Below, one piece after another: positions 1 to 7,190 of a stretch of DNA of 10,781 nucleotides. A program made the translations under genes and the position numbers. Each line of letters begins with the position of its first letter. Position 1 is the first letter of the stretch. Below the pieces are notes generated by a model. It made no database searches and had not been told where the DNA came from. It saw nothing but the letters and a program-made list of their open reading frames with translations. Source of the stretch: Acidobacteriaceae bacterium (GTDB lineage Bacteria; Acidobacteriota; Terriglobia; Terriglobales; SbA1); the NCBI GenBank assembly GCA_003136335.1, contig PLEA01000518.1, positions 1 through 10,781 of the forward strand, written 5' to 3'.

Positions 1-1590
1 ATTCGCGTCGACAACAAACAGGTCGAACTCGGCAGCGACCCCGAACTCGTTCCCTCCGCCACCCAGGATCTGCTGGGTAACGAGCGCGATACGCATCCGC
101 CAAAATCCCTCACCGAATTGCTCGGCTCCCAGGTCTGGCTCTCGCTGCCCGATCTTTTCACCATGAAGCACGACACCTCGACGCGCAACGAAGGTACTCA
201 TCACACGCTCTACTACGCGGAGTCGTGGATCGTCATGCACTACCTGCTTCACGAGCAGAAACTGCCGGAAACTGGCACTTACTTCGATTTGATATTGAAC
301 CAGCACGTCCCGGTGGAAGATGCCATTCAAAAAGCCTACGGCATAAGTTCGGTCCAGTTCGAACAGGCGGTGAAGGATTATTTCCACGCGCAGAGCGCGC
401 TTCTGAGCGCGGTCGATGCCGCCCGGCAGACTAATTCGAACCCTGCTTCTGCCGCGAATACCACGGCCGGCCAGGCTTACCGCTTCCCGGCGCCCATCGG
501 GCCTGATGATTCGACCATCACATCGCGGTCTCTGCCCGAGTCCGATGCGCGCGCCCTTTACTTTGAAATTGCAATCCGTATCCCCGAACGTCGCGACTTC
601 GGTCTGCAGGAATTACGCGCCCTGGCTACAGCGCCCACCCTAGCCGATAAGAAGTTCGAAGCCAGAAAAGAAGAAAAGAGACCCGGCGAAGATCCCGACC
701 TGCTGCCCAGCAATGCCATGGGCAACGCTCTCGCCCATCGCATCCTTGCCTGGGATCACATTCAGCGCGGCGAATTCGCAGAAGCCGCGACCGAACTCTC
801 ACAGGCCTCCGCCCTCAATCCGAGCGATATGTGGCTGCGGTATTACGTCTCCGTCTTGAAGTACCGCAGCGCGCAGACTAGCCATACCGACATACAAGGC
901 CTGCCCAACATGATGCTCGATCTTCGCTCTGTGCTCGAGTGGTATCCCGAACTCGCCGACGCCTACGATCTGCTGGCCGTCGCCCGCAACGCCGGTGGAG
1001 GCCCGGCCGCCGCCCTGCAGGCCGAACGCGCCGCTATCGGTCTAAGTCCGCGCAATGAGCACTATGTCTATCACCTGGCTCAAATTTATGCCGCGAGTAA
1101 AAAATGGGATGCGGCCAACATCCAGCTCGACCGTCTGAAGGCCAGCGACAATCCCCAAATCGCCGCGCTGGCCCGCGAACTGATCGAGCAGGCCGGGACT
1201 GAACGCAAATACGGCATCCCCGTGAAAGCTGGGGACATGGCGCAAGCCAAACTCGCCCCGCAAAAGTCGCCATTCGATGTATTGGAAGAGGATGCGGCCA
1301 AGCGCGACGCTGCCGAGAAATCGACGCCATCCGGCGAACCGGGTGACAAGCGCCCCACGAAGTTCTTCAAAGGCCGCCTGGTCGCGGTCGATTGCTCGCA
1401 CGCCCCCGCCGCCGTCCTGACCGTCACCGCCGAACGCGCGACGCTGAAACTGCGCGCCGCCGACTACAAGTCCGTGCTCCTGATCGGCGCCGAAGATTTT
1501 TCCTGCGACTGGCGCGACCGCCAGGTCACGGTGAACTACAAGCCCGGCGGAGCCAAGGATGGCGACTTGGTTTCGCTCGAAATGCGCTGA
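1..1590 (+). CDS. TPR protein with peptidase-MA-like (DUF1570-type) module, 5' end missing
   Basis: The frame is open from the first base of the window to the TGA at 1588-1590, so the gene starts upstream and only its last 529 residues are visible. The start of the visible part contains a segment with residues YYAESWIVMHYLL (about 216-254), followed by a Leu/Ala-rich helical stretch. This resembles the region after the zinc motif in gluzincin 'peptidase MA-like' domains; any HExxH motif would lie before the window, so catalytic competence cannot be judged. Downstream there are helical repeats of TPR type (about 715-1200), for example LAWDHIQRGEFAEAATELSQ and a later pair around YHLAQIYAASKKWDAA. 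A charged linker rich in Lys/Glu/Asp (about 1230-1350) leads to a small C-terminal beta-rich domain of about 75 residues containing two cysteines. Family knowledge suggests an envelope or secreted protein used for protein-protein contacts. The gene is convergent with the S9 peptidase, with 11 bp between the stops. The TPR call is fairly firm; the peptidase-MA call is tentative. Confidence 0.8.
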   Translation: MRVDNKQVELGSDPELVPSATQDLLGNERDTHPPKSLTELLGSQVWLSLPDLFTMKHDTSTRNEGTHHTLYYAESWIVMHYLLHEQKLPETGTYFDLILNQHVPVEDAIQKAYGISSVQFEQAVKDYFHAQSALLSAVDAARQTNSNPASAANTTAGQAYRFPAPIGPDDSTITSRSLPESDARALYFEIAIRIPERRDFGLQELRALATAPTLADKKFEARKEEKRPGEDPDLLPSNAMGNALAHRILAWDHIQRGEFAEAATELSQASALNPSDMWLRYYVSVLKYRSAQTSHTDIQGLPNMMLDLRSVLEWYPELADAYDLLAVARNAGGGPAAALQAERAAIGLSPRNEHYVYHLAQIYAASKKWDAANIQLDRLKASDNPQIAALARELIEQAGTERKYGIPVKAGDMAQAKLAPQKSPFDVLEEDAAKRDAAEKSTPSGEPGDKRPTKFFKGRLVAVDCSHAPAAVLTVTAERATLKLRAADYKSVLLIGAEDFSCDWRDRQVTVNYKPGGAKDGDLVSLEMR

Positions 1591-1601
1591 GCGCTGGCGA
1601 C

Positions 1602-3665
1602 CTACGGCTGCACGTTGGTCATGCCTTCAGCACCGGCCTTCGCGAAATGCTTCTCGTACCAGGCGATGGATCGATCCGTGGAATCGATTTGATGTTTGAC
1701 CTCGGAGAGGCCGTGTCCTTCGCGGGGATAGCGAAGAAAAACCGTTTCTACGCCGACGTCTTTGAGAGCGACGAAGAATTGCTCCGCTTCCGCGATGGGA
1801 ACATCGTTGTCGTTCTCGCCGTGGATGATGAGTGTGGGCGTATGCGCGGCAGCGATATGCTTCAGCGCTGAGCGTTCCCATGCGACATCCATCAGGTTTC
1901 CCTGATGCAGGAATTGTCCAAACTCCATCTCCTCATACTGGTTATAGTAGGTCATGTAGTTGTAGCTGACCAGATTGGCGATGCCTGCGGTGGGAATGGC
2001 GGCCTTGAACTCGTTGGTCTGAGTAATGAGCCAATCGGTGAGTTGTCCACCATAGCTCACTCCCTCAATCCCCATACGTTCTCGATCAATCCACAAGTAG
2101 CGCCGCACCGCCGCGCTTACACCGTAGAGAATGTCCTGACCTTCGTTGCCGTCCTGGTCGCCAAACACGGCATCGGCAAATTTCTGCCCGTAACTGGTGG
2201 AACCGCGATAGTTCACATTGAGCACGGCATAACCGTGCGCGGCATAGATCTGGTTCTTAAAATTGAAGGCCGGACCATTTGCTCCGTGCGGTCCGCCATG
2301 AATCACCACGATCAGCGGATGCTTCGACGTTGCAGTCATGCCGATCGGCTTGGTGAGAAAAGCCTCCACGTCGAATCGATTGTCGTTGCTGACAAAGGTA
2401 AACGATTCAACCTCGGCGAGAGTCTTATCCGCCAGCAGTTCAGGATTCAGGTCTGTGAGCTTGCGTGCCGCGGCTGTTCCAGATTTGTAATACAACTCGG
2501 CAGCATCGCGAGGCGTGGTGAAAGTGTAAGCCAGCGCTCTGTTCTTGCCGACCGACCATGCTCCAACGCCGCCGGCCTCGTTTACGACGTAAGCAAGCTG
2601 GCCGCCGGAGATGGGCAGGCGAACGAGATGATTACTGCCGCGTTCCTGCACGGTGAAATAGAGGGCGCTGCCGTCAGGCGCCCACTGCGGCGTACCCTGG
2701 CGATTGTCAATCGCATTGCCGATTTCGCGGCGATTGCTGCCGTCAGCATTCATGATCCAGACGTGTGTGTCTTCCATTGTGGTCTCGCGGTCGGTGAGCC
2801 CCCGGCGCGTGCCACGATAAACGATGAATTTGCCGTCCGGCGACCACAGCGGATCGTATTCGCTGAATTCGGTAGCCGTTAAGCGGTGAATGCTGTTGTC
2901 GGCAAGTTGCAGCGTGAAAAGATCGTAGTTAAAGAACTCATCCTGATTCGGCTCGCGGTTGGAAGCGAAGACGAGTTGCTTTCCATCGGGCGACCAGTCA
3001 ACCGAGTGCTCGTCGAAATTGCCCTGCGTGAGCTGGCGCACCTGCTTGGACGCGATGTCCACAACGAAAATATGCAGCCGTTGGTTGTCGTTGAAGCGCG
3101 TCATCCCTTCGCCCGCGTCAGGCTTGTAGAGATAACGCGTAATGACCATGGGATCGCCACTCGCTTCAGCGGCGCCTTCACCTGCGGTCGAGGAGACAAA
3201 AGCGATCTGCTTTCCATCGGGTGACCACGTGAAGTCCTTCCCCGTTCCAGGTAGCGGGGAATTGGTACCCGCCAGTGCCGTCAGAAAGCTTGTGCCGCTG
3301 CCGTCGGGATGCGCGATAAACAGTCCTTGTTTGTCGCCATCAGCACCGCGGAATGCGATCCACTTGCTGTCGCCAGACCATAGCGGACCGCTGGCGGGCT
3401 TGTCACCGCCGAGGCGGGTGCTCTTCTCTGTGCTCAGATCCATCACCCAAAGTTGGCCATAGGGCCGGCCGGGGCGATCGCGCATCGTGATCGTATAGGC
3501 AATGTAGCGGTTATCGGGCGAGAGGGCTGCACCGCCGATGGAGCGCAGGCGAGAAAGGTCGCTGCTCGTCAGAAGTTGCGCAGGCATCGCGATAGCAGAT
3601 AGAAGCACTGCACAGGGCAGGCAGACGGAAATGCGGAACAACATGGCCTTCTTGCGGTGACGCAT
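1602..3665 (-). CDS. Secreted S9 family prolyl oligopeptidase-type serine peptidase
   Basis: Complete gene for 687 residues. The protein should cleave peptides in the periplasm or outside the cell, as a dipeptidyl/acylaminoacyl-peptidase-like enzyme; exact specificity cannot be read. The N-terminus is a signal peptide (basic RHRKK, hydrophobic core, then AMPAQ). A beta-propeller follows, shown by repeated PD40-type motifs such as WSPDGKQIAF, WSPDGKQLVF, WSPDGKFIVY and WAPDGSALYF. The C-terminal alpha/beta-hydrolase domain has the oxyanion motif VIHGGPHG and a full triad: Ser537 in GVSYGG, Asp619 in HGENDNDVP and His651 in EGHG. The Ser-Asp and Asp-His spacings (82 and 32) match the family. 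I chose the ATG at 3663-3665 because GGGAGG lies 5 nt upstream and the signal peptide begins there. The longer frame from 3707 would run into the predicted -10 box. Length is normal for the S9 family and nothing looks damaged. It is a distant paralogue of the S9 gene at the right end. Confidence 0.95.
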   Translation of the reverse strand: MRHRKKAMLFRISVCLPCAVLLSAIAMPAQLLTSSDLSRLRSIGGAALSPDNRYIAYTITMRDRPGRPYGQLWVMDLSTEKSTRLGGDKPASGPLWSGDSKWIAFRGADGDKQGLFIAHPDGSGTSFLTALAGTNSPLPGTGKDFTWSPDGKQIAFVSSTAGEGAAEASGDPMVITRYLYKPDAGEGMTRFNDNQRLHIFVVDIASKQVRQLTQGNFDEHSVDWSPDGKQLVFASNREPNQDEFFNYDLFTLQLADNSIHRLTATEFSEYDPLWSPDGKFIVYRGTRRGLTDRETTMEDTHVWIMNADGSNRREIGNAIDNRQGTPQWAPDGSALYFTVQERGSNHLVRLPISGGQLAYVVNEAGGVGAWSVGKNRALAYTFTTPRDAAELYYKSGTAAARKLTDLNPELLADKTLAEVESFTFVSNDNRFDVEAFLTKPIGMTATSKHPLIVVIHGGPHGANGPAFNFKNQIYAAHGYAVLNVNYRGSTSYGQKFADAVFGDQDGNEGQDILYGVSAAVRRYLWIDRERMGIEGVSYGGQLTDWLITQTNEFKAAIPTAGIANLVSYNYMTYYNQYEEMEFGQFLHQGNLMDVAWERSALKHIAAAHTPTLIIHGENDNDVPIAEAEQFFVALKDVGVETVFLRYPREGHGLSEVKHQIDSTDRSIAWYEKHFAKAGAEGMTNVQP

Positions 3666-3705
3666 GGAATCCTCCCATTCTGGAGTGCGGTAAATGGGCA
3701 ACGTC

Positions 3706-3735
3706 ATACTAGGTCCGCCGCTCCGGCCCGGTCAA
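3706..3735 (-). promoter_or_regulatory. Predicted sigma70-type promoter of the S9 peptidase gene
   Basis: On the minus strand, TTGACC (3730-3735) and TAGTAT (3706-3711) are 18 nt apart, matching the sigma70 consensus at 5 of 6 and 4 of 6 bases. Transcription would begin near 3699, giving a leader of about 34 nt with GGGAGG just before the chosen ATG. This also argues against the longer reading frame that starts at 3707. Confidence 0.5.
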
Positions 3736-3760
3736 TGTGCAGGAGCGCGCCGAGATGCAG

Positions 3761-3785
3761 GCGCGGAGCCGCGCGTTTTGCTTTT
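3761..3785 (+). other. GC-rich hairpin followed by T-runs
   Basis: GCGCG (3761-3765) pairs with CGCGC (3770-3774) around a GAGC loop and is followed by TTTT, GC, TTTT on the plus strand. This is the shape of a plus-strand intrinsic terminator, but no plus-strand gene ends here. It could stop antisense transcription coming through the S9 gene, or it could be chance in GC-rich DNA. Confidence 0.25.
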
Positions 3786-3815
3786 GTAGAAATCTGAAGT
3801 CAGCCCTGGGGTCCC

Positions 3816-3846
3816 AATAAAAACCTCCCGTCCGGGGACGGAAGGT
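3816..3846 (-). terminator. Intrinsic terminator of the NlpC/P60 gene
   Basis: Read on the minus strand, an 11-bp stem (ACCTTCCGTCC with GGACGGGAGGT, one G-T pair) is followed directly by TTTTATT. In the folded RNA the loop is probably 4 nt. It lies about 60 nt after the NlpC/P60 stop codon. Its sequence and flanks are related to the terminator of the cold-shock gene at 5265-5299, so it appears to have been copied from a cold-shock locus together with the DNA before it. Confidence 0.8.
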
Positions 3847-3892
3847 CTGGAATGGTTCGCAGTCTGTTCCCGGACGGCGTTTGCCGCCTGGA
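3847..3892 (-). pseudogene. Relict 3' end of a cold-shock protein gene
   Basis: This stretch lies between the NlpC/P60 stop codon and its terminator. It matches the end of the intact cold-shock gene and its 3' untranslated region: 15 bases at 3878-3892 are identical to 5331-5345, which encode part of the FQAANV end of that protein, and GTTCGCAGT at 3855-3863 equals 5308-5316, with the same 23-nt offset and no gap. Over the 40 bases 3854-3893, about 32 match. In the cold-shock frame the copy reads LQAANAVRE and then runs on without the stop codon. Nothing before the shared 15-mer resembles a cold-shock gene, so only the tail is present. I infer a duplication or deletion remnant; a shared non-coding element is the alternative. 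Confidence 0.6.
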
Positions 3893-3905
3893 GTTGTCGC
3901 GTCGG

Positions 3906-5033
3906 CTATTTTCCGAGCAGGACGTTCAGAATTCGCGCCAACTCAGCCTTTTCCTCGGTCCTGCCGCCTGTGTCCAGACCATCCTCGGTGAGCTGCGCGA
4001 GTTCGTGGGCCATTATGCGGACGGCCACCTGCTGAGGAAGATAGAGAGTGTTTTGCGGCGGCGTCAGCTCCCAGCTTGTGTTCCCGCGGCGATTCAGAGG
4101 CCACCGCTGCCGCTCCGAACGCTTGCGCACGTTCGCATTACTGCCCTCGAGAGAAACCAGCTCGTCGATCTGAACCTCTGCCCAGCTCTCGTTCTCCCTG
4201 AGGTGTACCTTCTTCACTTCAAACCGATCGAACACAATCAGAGATTGCTCTGAATTGAACAGGTCGCTGCCACGAATTTTCTGCTCTAAGTCAGTACACG
4301 CTTGCAGGAAAGCTGCGCTTACCTGCTCGGGCTTGGGCCGAGCGGAATGCACCGTGGGACTCCCAAGAGTAGCTGTGCTCCCGGGCTGCCTTTCCGCAAG
4401 CCTGGTGGAGGATCCTATTTCATCAGGCACGAACTCCGCAGCCGGCTCGCGAGGTTCTGTACTGCTTGCTGTTGGCCTCAGGCTGGCAGTCCTGAGCGAA
4501 CTCGAGAACACTCCACTTGGCGCCGCTTCGACATAGCGAAAGAAACGAGGTCGGCCCCGACGTTTCCAATACGGTGAATCGTACCTGTCGACGCCGGGTC
4601 CCGAATGCAGCACGCTCAAAAAAGAATGCTGCACAGGATTGATCACAATCCCAGCATGTCCTGGCCACACGGCCAAGTCGCCCGGTTGCGGACTGGTTAC
4701 GCGCCGAAATTCGGGAATGCCCGCATAAAGTTCCGAAGAACTCGCGTACCCGTAACGGAAACCGGCGCTCTGATACAGTCCGTGGACAAAGTGGGAGCAA
4801 TCGTACTGAGAACTCAAATGATGGCGCGAATTCATTGCCACTCGCGCCATCGCCAAGCCTTCGGCCCGAGTCAGCGGCCGGGCCGCATTCGATCTCTGCT
4901 GCAGGTTAGCATCTTCGCGCGTGCCCCGCTTCGCGACCTTCGAACTTGCCCCCTCCTCTTGCCCTGACGCCGCCGGTAAAGCGACCAGGCAGAATAGAAG
5001 GAACAGAGGGCCGCTTTTGGCTGGGAACTTCAT
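3906..5033 (-). CDS. Secreted NlpC/P60 family cell-wall peptidase with unassigned C-terminal domain
   Basis: The protein has 375 residues. The ATG at 5031-5033 is preceded by AGGAGG at 3 nt and opens a clear signal peptide (KFPAKSG, hydrophobic core, AASGQ). The longer frame from 5132 has neither. Residues about 55-155 form an NlpC/P60 cysteine peptidase domain: Cys79 in YDCSHFVHG and His126 in the motif PGDLAVWPGHAGIVI, with His136 or His143 as possible third catalytic residue. Such enzymes hydrolyse peptide bonds in peptidoglycan stem peptides, which fits an exported protein. A Ser/Pro/Thr-rich linker (about 160-225) joins a C-terminal domain of about 145 residues that I do not recognise; alternating strands and a conserved-looking SWEL suggest, weakly, an NTF2-like fold. 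The gene stands alone with its own terminator. The peptidase call is firm; the role of the C-terminal part is unknown. Confidence 0.88.
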   Translation of the reverse strand: MKFPAKSGPLFLLFCLVALPAASGQEEGASSKVAKRGTREDANLQQRSNAARPLTRAEGLAMARVAMNSRHHLSSQYDCSHFVHGLYQSAGFRYGYASSSELYAGIPEFRRVTSPQPGDLAVWPGHAGIVINPVQHSFLSVLHSGPGVDRYDSPYWKRRGRPRFFRYVEAAPSGVFSSSLRTASLRPTASSTEPREPAAEFVPDEIGSSTRLAERQPGSTATLGSPTVHSARPKPEQVSAAFLQACTDLEQKIRGSDLFNSEQSLIVFDRFEVKKVHLRENESWAEVQIDELVSLEGSNANVRKRSERQRWPLNRRGNTSWELTPPQNTLYLPQQVAVRIMAHELAQLTEDGLDTGGRTEEKAELARILNVLLGK

Positions 5034-5264
5034 AGTCCTCCTTATAACGCGCCCGAATAAGGCAGGACAGGTCACCGGGGTGCTCCCAGGTCCCAGAAAA
5101 GTGTCCTGATCTGAGATGCACCTTCGGTCCAAGAAGTTTGGCGAACAGCGGGAAATTGCAGGTTAATAGTCGTTCCCGCATGCTTAACGACGTCGCATCT
5201 GCTCCGCTTACTGTCACGCGCCGGTCTTCCTCGTCTGCTGCCTTCCAGGTTTCCAGGTCCGTCC

Positions 5265-5299
5265 AATAAAAAACCCTCCAGCTGGGGGGCGGGAGGGTT
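5265..5299 (-). terminator. Intrinsic terminator of the cold-shock gene
   Basis: On the minus strand an 8-bp stem (AACCCTCC with GGAGGGTT) around a C-rich loop is followed by TTTTATT. It starts 17 nt after the TAA of the cold-shock gene. The position, stem and T-run make this a standard rho-independent terminator. Confidence 0.88.
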
Positions 5300-5316
5300 A
5301 TGAAATCGTTCGCAGT

Positions 5317-5520
5317 TTATGCGCGCACGACGTTTGCCGCCTGGAAGCCTTTGGGGCCCTTCAGCAGATCAAACTCCACGGTCTCGCCCTCGTTGAGCGT
5401 GCGGTAGCCGTTCTCCTGGATGGCGGAGAAGTGCACGAATACATCTTCCCCCGTGGAGCGCTGGATGAATCCATATCCCTTCGCCCCGTTGAACCACTTC
5501 ACTGTACCTTTCTCTCTCAC
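5317..5520 (-). CDS. Cold-shock domain protein (CspA family)
   Basis: A 67-residue single-domain OB-fold nucleic-acid-binding protein, the usual length for the CspA family. RNP1 (KGYGFIQ) and RNP2 (DVFVHF) are intact, as are the typical KWFN start and the [10 protein letters not shown] end. Such proteins bind single-stranded RNA and act as RNA chaperones in the cytoplasm, in some cases during cold adaptation. I chose the GTG at 5518-5520, because AAGGAG lies 8 nt upstream and the protein then begins [10 protein letters not shown] like its relatives. A longer frame from the GTG at 5538 would put this ribosome-binding site inside the coding region. It has its own terminator at 5265-5299 and a long untranslated leader. 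Its 3' end was the source or sibling of the relict at 3847-3892. Without expression data, whether it is cold-induced is unknown. Confidence 0.96.
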   Translation of the reverse strand: MREKGTVKWFNGAKGYGFIQRSTGEDVFVHFSAIQENGYRTLNEGETVEFDLLKGPKGFQAANVVRA

Positions 5521-5799
5521 GGCAAGAACTCCTTTCACAATCTTGAAGAATTATTCTCCGGCGTTCCCGATGTCGCCCCGGTCGACTGAAGCCCCCCTCA
5601 AAGAACCCGGTAGAACTTTCGGTTGCGTCTGCGATGCGCGGAAGAAGTACTCCAAAAAAGCAAAAGACCCGTCAGTCTCCACTGCGGTTTGCATCCGCTG
5701 AAGGCACTTTCGGAGTCCGACATTTGGCGCGTTTTCCACCACACCCCAACCAACCTCAACGACTACTGGTCTCACCACCGGACCACTTCCGATATTGCG
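5521..5799 (-). promoter_or_regulatory. Predicted long 5' leader of the cold-shock mRNA
   Basis: If transcription starts from the promoter at 5806-5834, the mRNA has about 280 nt before the GTG start. Long structured leaders are typical of cspA-type mRNAs, where they control stability and translation with temperature. The stretch ends with AAGGAG 8 nt before the start codon. It contains a poly-T-rich part in the mRNA sense (complement of about 5650-5670). I see no convincing gene in it, and no close match to a known cold-shock box that I can support. Confidence 0.4.
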
Positions 5800-5805
5800 C
5801 AACCG

Positions 5806-5834
5806 ATAATAAGGGCTCTTAAAACGATTCGCAA
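5806..5834 (-). promoter_or_regulatory. Predicted sigma70-type promoter of the cold-shock gene
   Basis: On the minus strand TTGCGA (5829-5834) and TATTAT (5806-5811) are exactly 17 nt apart. The -10 box matches the consensus at 5 of 6 bases and the -35 at 4 of 6. The surrounding DNA is more AT-rich than the rest of the window. The start of transcription would be near 5799. Confidence 0.5.
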
Positions 5835-5858
5835 GAAGAATTAGAAAGAAATCGTAAT

Positions 5859-5873
5859 ATGACCATGGGTCAT
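5859..5873. promoter_or_regulatory. Operator-like palindrome upstream of the cold-shock promoter
   Basis: ATGACC and GGTCAT form perfect 6-bp arms around a 3-nt spacer (ATG). The palindrome centre is about 35 nt upstream of the -35 box of the predicted cold-shock promoter, a typical place for an activator or repressor dimer. The same site lies about 210 nt before the divergent YihY-family gene, so it could serve either side. No specific regulator can be named. Confidence 0.35.
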
Positions 5874-5988
5874 TTGGACTGAAATACCGATAACTTTGAC
5901 AAAGATAAAAGATAAAGAAATGGCCCGGCAAACCATCCCTAAAAACTACCGTTTCCCGGTGGGAGTGTCATGTCTGAGGGTGGGATTA

Positions 5989-6037
5989 GGACCTAAAACC
6001 CAAGACCTAAGACCCCAGACCTAATACCCCAGAGACC
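5989..6037. repeat. Degenerate heptamer tandem repeat, seven units
   Basis: Seven consecutive 7-bp units can be read: GGACCTA, AAACCCA, AGACCTA, AGACCCC, AGACCTA, ATACCCC, AGAGACC. They alternate between a -CCTA and a -CCCC type, so the array also has a 14-bp period. It ends 43 nt before the start codon of the YihY-family gene. The rest of the interval 5835-6080 contains an AT-rich part with TTGACA at 5896-5901 but no good -10 box at the right distance, so I do not call a promoter for the plus-strand gene. Confidence 0.7.
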
Positions 6038-6080
6038 CCACTGAGAGTTCCAGCCCGCTCTGCTACGATGAAGGGTCGAC

Positions 6081-6965
6081 GTGGCCAACCCGCCCATTCC
6101 GACGCTCCCCCAAGCCGATGCGGTCCGGCCCCGTACGGTACGCCCCGAGCCGCGCCCCTCCCACGGCCTGGTCCTCTCCACCCTGAAATATCTGATGCGA
6201 ACCGACGTCCACACCTTCGCCTTCTCGGTCGCGGCCAATTCGATTCTGTCCTTCTTCCCTTTTGTCGTCCTCCTGATGACCCTCATCCGCCGCGTCTTTC
6301 ATTCGCGCGTCATGTATGACGTAGTTCTTCAGTTGCTGCGCGACTACTTGCCCGCTGGACAGGAGTTCGTCATCCGTAACCTGAACGCCATGGTTAATTC
6401 GCGACAGCGTGTGCAGGTTGTCTCCTCGATCATTTTGCTGGTGACTTCGTCGGGTGTCTTCCTGCCGCTCGAAGTTGCACTCAACCGCATCTGGCGCTTC
6501 GAGAACAACCGTTCTTACCTCGGAAATCAACTGATCTCGCTTGGATTAGCGCTTGCCTGCGGCGTGTTAGCGCTGCTCTCGATTGCCTTGACCGCTGTCC
6601 CGGTTGCGTTCATGGAGTTTCTGCTGCGCGGCTACGGCACGGGCCTGGTGCGCCTGGTGGGATTTTTGATGATGAAGATATTCGCCATCGCCGCCAGTAT
6701 CGCCATCTTCTTCCTCATCTACTGGCTATTGCCGAACGGCAAAGTCCCGGCGCGGGCCGTGTTGCCCGCGGCTATCATCATGGGATTGCTCTCGGAAGTT
6801 TTAAAATATGCGTATATCCTGGCTCTGCCCTGGCTGAATTTTCAGGAAGTCTACGGCCCATTCGCGCTCTCCGTGAGCATGATGTTCTGGGCGTTCCTCT
6901 CAGGCTTGTTGCTTCTGGCAGGCGCCAATCTTTCGGCGGAAGAACACCTGCACCATACTCTGTAG
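6081..6965 (+). CDS. YihY/BrkB (UPF0761) family inner-membrane protein
   Basis: The 294-residue protein has a proline-rich cytoplasmic N-terminus and six predicted membrane segments at about 47-69, 111-132, 150-179, 190-217, 224-248 and 259-281. Family signatures are clear: SILSFFPFVVLL in the first segment, LEVALNRIWR after the second, and YGPFALSVSMMFWAFLSG followed by GANLSAE in the last. Members were once named ribonuclease BN by mistake; the family is now treated as membrane proteins of uncertain, possibly transport-related, function. The GTG at 6081 is used because AAGGG lies 5 nt upstream (6071-6075) and the frame has no better start before the first membrane segment. Length and topology are normal. 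The gene is divergent from the cold-shock gene and has no operon partner. I see no good terminator directly after the stop codon. Confidence 0.93.
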   Translation: MANPPIPTLPQADAVRPRTVRPEPRPSHGLVLSTLKYLMRTDVHTFAFSVAANSILSFFPFVVLLMTLIRRVFHSRVMYDVVLQLLRDYLPAGQEFVIRNLNAMVNSRQRVQVVSSIILLVTSSGVFLPLEVALNRIWRFENNRSYLGNQLISLGLALACGVLALLSIALTAVPVAFMEFLLRGYGTGLVRLVGFLMMKIFAIAASIAIFFLIYWLLPNGKVPARAVLPAAIIMGLLSEVLKYAYILALPWLNFQEVYGPFALSVSMMFWAFLSGLLLLAGANLSAEEHLHHTL

Positions 6966-7054
6966 CGCCTTCAGTGTCCTTCCGGACTGGTGGAAAGTAC
7001 GATTCCGGTTACGGACTGGCGCAGCGCTTTAGCAAATACATTTCCATGGGCACG

Positions 7055-7117
7055 GTGGTACGAACTACCACACTCCAACCGCGCAGCGGCGGCATGGGAA
7101 AGCCCGGCAGTGCCGGG
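7055..7117. other. Two hairpins in the gene-free stretch 6966-7293
   Basis: The first hairpin is GTGGTA (7055-7060) with TACCAC (7066-7071) around CGAAC. The second is CCCGGC (7103-7108) with GCCGGG (7112-7117) around AGT. The second resembles the CCGGCG/CGCCGG unit of the hairpin array at 9223-9493. Neither has a T-run that would make it a terminator. The interval otherwise holds the FKBP terminator and a heptamer array; no convincing gene is seen on either strand. Confidence 0.45.
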
Positions 7118-7190
7118 TAAAAATGCGAAAGATACGCAAGTCGCGGAGGGGACGGCACAGTTCTCACGCACACTCTTTCCACCCGCAAAT

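Noticed and set aside
1905..2882. Open frame of 325 codons on the plus strand inside the S9 gene
   Set aside because: It is antisense to a clearly real S9 peptidase with intact triad and has no recognisable domain; long shadows are expected in GC-rich DNA.
5896..5918. TTGACA followed by AT-rich DNA as promoter for the YihY-family gene
   Set aside because: The -35 box is perfect, but no acceptable -10 box lies 16-18 nt downstream.
5551..5931. Open frame of 126 codons upstream of the cold-shock gene, same strand
   Set aside because: It spans the predicted promoter and leader, has no good ribosome-binding site or domain, and is better explained as untranslated leader.
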